The position numbers and the translations under genes were made by a program. Below are positions 60,843-64,000 of a stretch of DNA of 64,000 nucleotides, piece after piece. The notes beneath the pieces were generated by a model, which searched no databases, was not told the DNA's origin, and saw only the letters and a list, made by a program, of their open reading frames with translations. How positions within the stretch are numbered: the first letter of the stretch is position 1; every line of letters starts with the position of its first letter. This stretch comes from Candidatus Poribacteria bacterium. Lineage in GTDB: Bacteria > Poribacteria > WGA-4E > WGA-3G. The DNA lies in NCBI GenBank assembly GCA_028824685.1, contig JAPPCZ010000029.1, positions 60,057 through 124,056 of the forward strand, read 5' to 3'.

Positions 60843-61862
60843 GTGATAACCAGACAAAATCTTCTTCAACGTATTTCCGATATCCCACAAGTCAATATAG
60901 GGCATTTCCCTACCCCTTTAGAAGAATGTCCGCGCCTATCTGAAGCACTCGGCGGCCCACGCATCTTCATAAAACGCGAAGATTGTTCAGGGTTAGCATT
61001 CGGTGGAAACAAGGTCAGACAATTGACTTTCACTATTGGTGAAGGTGTAGACCAGGGGGCGGATACAATAATTCAGGGAGCTGCTTCGCAATCAAACCAT
61101 TGCCGGCAGGCTGCCGCAGCTTGCAGCAAGCTTGGCTTAAATTGCTATCTACGCCTTGCACGCGATCATAAAAGCATCGTGCAAGGTAATCTTTTGTTAG
61201 ACCATTTAGCAGGTGCGGATGTTGAAGTCGTTGATGTTCCATTTGGACCAGAATTAGAGGAATTCAAATTTGGACTCGCTGAGAAATTGAAAGCACAAGG
61301 TTTAAAACCTTATGTTATTGCCTCGCCTCGCTCCACAGGGCTCGCAGGAGTTGCATTTACGTGGTGCATTGCAGAAATTCATGAACAGCAAAAACAAATT
61401 GGAATTGATGCTGATTGGATTTACACCGCTTCGGTAGGTGGAACTCAGGCAGGTTTGGTGCTTGGTACTAAAGCACTGGGGATGAAATTAAAGCCTTTTG
61501 CCTGCGCGCCGATTCACTGGGAAGGAAAGATTGATCGGATACGTGATGCAGCAAATCTCGCAGCTTCTATCTTAAATCTTGATACTCAAATCAAAGATTC
61601 AGATATCCAAAATACCGATGATTACATTGGGAAAGCTTATGGATACCTCACTCCAGAGTGTATCTCCGCCCTCAAATTGGTAGCAAGCACAGAAGGGATT
61701 ATTCTCGATCCCGTTTACACTGCAAAGGCGATGGCATGCTTAATTGACCATATTCAGCAAGGTAGATTTGATTCAAACGATACTGTGATTTTTCTGCATA
61801 CTGGTGGGACACCTGCGCTGTTTGCATATAATGAAGAGTTGAGTGCAAATGGTGTACGATAG
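60843..61862 (+). CDS. D-cysteine desulfhydrase / ACC deaminase family PLP enzyme
   Basis: A 339-residue PLP-dependent enzyme of fold type II. FPTPLEECPRLSEALGGPRIFIKREDCSGLAFGGNKVRQL carries the Schiff-base lysine (K57). GAASQSNHCRQAAAACSKLG and the C-terminal F-L-H-T-G-G-T-P-A-L-F complete the family pattern. It degrades D-cysteine or ACC, or related amino acids; sequence alone does not separate the two. The start is a GTG, 3 bases after the stop of the GrpE-like gene, so translation is probably coupled. This pairing is odd functionally. Confidence 0.93.
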   Translation: MITRQNLLQRISDIPQVNIGHFPTPLEECPRLSEALGGPRIFIKREDCSGLAFGGNKVRQLTFTIGEGVDQGADTIIQGAASQSNHCRQAAAACSKLGLNCYLRLARDHKSIVQGNLLLDHLAGADVEVVDVPFGPELEEFKFGLAEKLKAQGLKPYVIASPRSTGLAGVAFTWCIAEIHEQQKQIGIDADWIYTASVGGTQAGLVLGTKALGMKLKPFACAPIHWEGKIDRIRDAANLAASILNLDTQIKDSDIQNTDDYIGKAYGYLTPECISALKLVASTEGIILDPVYTAKAMACLIDHIQQGRFDSNDTVIFLHTGGTPALFAYNEELSANGVR

Positions 61863-61908
61863 TTTTTTTGTGAAGCAGATATATTCGGTTTTCTGAATGT
61901 TGTATCTT

Positions 61909-61941
61909 AAAAATCAGACTTACAAAGCCCTCCTACAAGAG
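61909..61941. repeat. Short intergenic repeat (ACTTACAAAGCCCTCCTACA)
   Basis: The segment matches 52181-52212 at nearly all positions. Both copies are isolated in gene-free DNA. Function unknown; it may be the end of a larger dispersed element. Confidence 0.75.
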
Positions 61942-61947
61942 TAGTTC

Positions 61948-62733
61948 CTAATTCGAAATTTTCTCATAATGAACAAATTGGGTAGGTTTTAACCTGACAG
62001 AACTCCGATCTTCCGCATCTATATATCCCATCCTTAACAACGTCATCACTTCATGATAATCAGGGATATTGAAAAGCTGACTGATATTCTCGCGATCCGT
62101 TTCGCTTTCTAAAGGGGCACTGACAAATTGCACACCGATGTCAAGCGATGTCGCAGCGAGAAGTAGGTTTTGTATCAACATTCCCATACTCAACCACATC
62201 CATCGGGTTGCCCCTTCACCCGGCGGCTTCCTTTTAGTGTTCATCGTTATCAATATTAATAATGGTGCTTCGCGCACCTGTGTAGCAATCTCCTCCGCAG
62301 GCATTTTCCCAGCACCTAAATGCCCTATAATTGTCAAGGACTTTGCATTTTTCAATAGTCCCTTCAATATGCTTCCTGTCAGTTTATCAGGACAATTTTG
62401 AAGCAATTTTGGCAGGGTAACATGGTCTGTGAGCAGCACGCCATCACCACGGTCTTGCCATTCAGTTTCGTTTAGACACATCCATCGACTATTGTCGTCT
62501 AAAAACTTGGAATCTTTAAACTGTTCTATAATCGCTTGTTGAGTTATATCAGCAAGTGCCCCCTTTCCCTCAGACTCTTGAATAATAACTAACTCCCACG
62601 GTTGAACGTTGAAAGGCGAAGGTGTCCATCGTGCCGCCTCAATTAACTGATTCAGGTCGGCTTCGTCTATTGGACGGTTCTGAAATTCACCACGATAGCT
62701 GCGCCGTTGTGTGATCGCGTCAAAGATGTTCAT
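61948..62733 (-). CDS. Nitroreductase family protein
   Basis: A 261-residue FMN-dependent oxidoreductase. AITQRRSYRGEFQNRPIDE, LIEAARWTPSPFNVQPWELVII and the segment WMWLSMGMLIQNLLLAATSLDIG are family marks for flavin binding and dimerisation. At 261 residues it is longer than many simple nitroreductases, with an extra central segment. It may reduce quinones or nitro compounds, or act in cofactor metabolism. The ATG overlaps the PfkB stop by 14 bases, with GGAG upstream, so it is coupled to the kinase gene. Confidence 0.92.
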   Translation of the reverse strand: MNIFDAITQRRSYRGEFQNRPIDEADLNQLIEAARWTPSPFNVQPWELVIIQESEGKGALADITQQAIIEQFKDSKFLDDNSRWMCLNETEWQDRGDGVLLTDHVTLPKLLQNCPDKLTGSILKGLLKNAKSLTIIGHLGAGKMPAEEIATQVREAPLLILITMNTKRKPPGEGATRWMWLSMGMLIQNLLLAATSLDIGVQFVSAPLESETDRENISQLFNIPDYHEVMTLLRMGYIDAEDRSSVRLKPTQFVHYEKISN

Positions 62734-63766
62734 TTAGACTCCGATACTTTTCCAGAACTTCCTCTGGTGAGGCAGTCCCTGTTGTGCCTATTTTCGTTAC
62801 AGTAATGGAAGCAACTAAATTGCCAAGAAACGCTGCTTCGACTGCAGCAGCTGTGCCTAAACTACAAAGCACGGAAACTATCCCCGCAGAGACGCTGTCC
62901 CCTGCCCCAACAGGATCAATTTTATCAGGGTTCGGAATACCGGGAATATGAGAAAGTTGGTCGTTGTGATGAACAAGGATTCCTTGCTCACCGAGTGTAA
63001 CGAATACTGTGTTTTGCGTCTGTTCTGCAAGGCTTACTGCACAACGTTTTGCTGATTCAATGTCAACAGTTTTCCCATTCCAATCTGGAACCAGTGCACG
63101 CTGCGCTTCAAAGCGATTCGGTTTTATGATTACGTTACGAAACGCTCCAATTCGCGCACGGGAATCAGCAAAGAAAACTTTGTCTGGATACGCCACCGCG
63201 AGTTCACACAATTCTTCGCGCACGCGATTAGTGATAACGCCTAAGTTCTCATGTGGCATTTGATCCCCAATGATTATCCCGTCAACCTGTGGAATACACG
63301 TTTGGAGCGCATCCAAAACCGCTTTTTCAACTCTATCACCCATCGGCGCTTGATTTTCAATATCAAAGCGTGGTCCTTCAGTTTGGACATCTTCGTAACC
63401 CTGATGAATCGGTTTTAGATACGTAGGCGTAACCCAATTCGGCGCACTTACCATAAAGTCTGTCCGACACCCTTTTTCTTGCAAACATGTCTGAAGCGTC
63501 CTTCCGAATCCATCTTCGCCAATAACACCTAAAGTATAGACCGTTCCTACTCCCAATACATTTAGATTATTTGTAACTGTTCCAGCTGCACCCGGACTAT
63601 AACGTTGTTCTACTACAGGATTGGTATGCCACGGTGTTTCCAGTGACAACGTCGAACGTGTTTTGTCTATATACCAGTAGGCATCCAGATAGAAATCCCC
63701 AATCACGAGGATTCGCAAGTCTTGAAATTGGGAAAGAAGTGTTTTTAGTTTGACTTCGTCAATCAA
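62720..63766 (-). CDS. PfkB family carbohydrate kinase (RfaE/HldE domain I-like)
   Basis: A 348-residue sugar kinase. RILVIGDFYLDAYWYID near the start resembles the kinase domain of HldE/RfaE, GAAGTVTNNLNVLG is the substrate-side G-G-A-A-x-N-x-A-like motif, and DPVGAGDSVSAGIV near the end carries the catalytic Asp and anion hole. Likely substrate: a heptose or hexose phosphate, though the nucleotidyltransferase half of HldE is missing. The start is a TTG at 63766. It forms a two-gene minus-strand unit with the nitroreductase. Confidence 0.9.
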   Translation of the reverse strand: MIDEVKLKTLLSQFQDLRILVIGDFYLDAYWYIDKTRSTLSLETPWHTNPVVEQRYSPGAAGTVTNNLNVLGVGTVYTLGVIGEDGFGRTLQTCLQEKGCRTDFMVSAPNWVTPTYLKPIHQGYEDVQTEGPRFDIENQAPMGDRVEKAVLDALQTCIPQVDGIIIGDQMPHENLGVITNRVREELCELAVAYPDKVFFADSRARIGAFRNVIIKPNRFEAQRALVPDWNGKTVDIESAKRCAVSLAEQTQNTVFVTLGEQGILVHHNDQLSHIPGIPNPDKIDPVGAGDSVSAGIVSVLCSLGTAAAVEAAFLGNLVASITVTKIGTTGTASPEEVLEKYRSLNEHL

Positions 63767-64000
63767 TGCAATTCACCACAGCCCTCATGTTTATCAATCC
63801 TCAATCATTATACCATAATCTGACTTTAGGAAACGCACAAAATACTTATAGTAAAACCCTAAAATATATGCACACCTTGGTAGATGCGGTTTCCTAACCA
63901 ATGCAGAATACCACACGGGAACGCCTAAAGCCGAATGCGCTTTTGGCATTCGCCATGATTCATACCCGCCGAATGCCCAAAAGCGCATTCGGCGTTGATT
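63767..64000. mobile_element. Family-A MITE-like element, truncated by window end
   Basis: From 63846, TTATAGTAAAACCC opens an element whose next 50 bases match the left end of the 21870 element (A-A-A-A-T-A-T-R-T...ACAC-YY-TGGTAG-TGCGGTTTC). It then contains two GAATGCGCTTTTGGCATTC-type units (63939 and 63973), and the right end is outside the window. The short stretch 63767-63845 upstream of it shows nothing definite. No gene was supported on either strand. Confidence 0.65.

Overview
This window looks like a chromosomal segment of a Candidatus Poribacteria-type bacterium (sponge or marine lineage). The strongest sign is a repeated C-terminal module in three secreted proteins, containing the string YPNPFNPETWIPY and ending in a YFYTL...ATRKM tail. 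I associate this with Poribacteria and it resembles a FlgD-Ig/type IX sorting domain. Large leucine-rich-repeat, dockerin, CRTAC1, DUF4432, DUF362 and Gfo/Idh/MocA proteins fit the same picture. The DNA is AT-rich, genes are mostly short operons, and gaps are filled with small inverted-repeat elements. The assignment is inferred, because no rRNA or other marker is present. I saw no rRNA, tRNA, CRISPR array or prophage.

Layout. 1-2.2 kb: end of a sugar ABC permease, a Rieske ferredoxin and an alpha/beta hydrolase. 2.2-4.1 kb (minus strand): a patatin-like phospholipase coupled to a DUF4268 PD-(D/E)XK-like protein. 4.2-7.1 kb: two paralogous membrane-anchored TPR proteins and a small gene with its own promoter. 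7.2-12 kb: VOC protein, Rpn-like nuclease, two convergent Gfo/Idh/MocA oxidoreductases and a YCF48-like lipoprotein. 12.2-14.1 kb: amino-sugar kinase and MurQ, a peptidoglycan recycling pair. 14.1-20.5 kb: two large secreted LRR proteins, the second with two CXXCH heme sites, a cohesin-like domain and a dockerin. 20.9-25.7 kb: DUF362 protein, S1/P1-like nuclease, a TusA/DsrE/TusA-OsmC sulfur cluster and a DUF433/PIN-like toxin-antitoxin pair.

25.8-33.6 kb carries a complete four-gene operon that I identify as a type I Zorya anti-phage system: ZorA (MotA-like channel with a long coiled-coil tail), ZorB (MotB/OmpA-like), ZorC (EH-signature-like) and ZorD (SNF2 helicase plus Mrr-like nuclease). 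The genes overlap by 1-4 bases, and GNAT and tautomerase-like genes follow closely. 34.5-42.1 kb: MetE-like methyltransferase, DUF4432 protein, an unknown secreted protein, an outer-membrane porin and a BCCT osmolyte transporter. 42.4-45.1 kb: tsaD and tsaC, the threonylcarbamoyl-adenosine tRNA modification genes, separated by repeats. 45.3-46.4 kb: a decayed IS5-like element lying only 6 bases upstream of an ABC ATPase start codon. 47.5-51 kb: an AddA/RecB-like helicase-nuclease. 52-64 kb: CRTAC1 protein, archease, a very small gene with a near-perfect promoter and terminal palindrome, a secreted metallopeptidase/LVIVD-propeller protein, a protein with a GrpE-like C-terminus, a PLP-dependent desulfhydrase/deaminase, a nitroreductase and a PfkB kinase.

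Intergenic space holds at least three families of small non-autonomous inverted-repeat elements. Their ends often sit directly beside start or stop codons. Some contain a forward-forward-reverse-reverse array of short palindromes whose bases change between loci while the pairing is kept. Defence (Zorya, toxin-antitoxin, perhaps patatin-DUF4268), cell-surface display (LRR, cohesin, dockerin, common C-terminal domain) and repeat mobility are the main themes.
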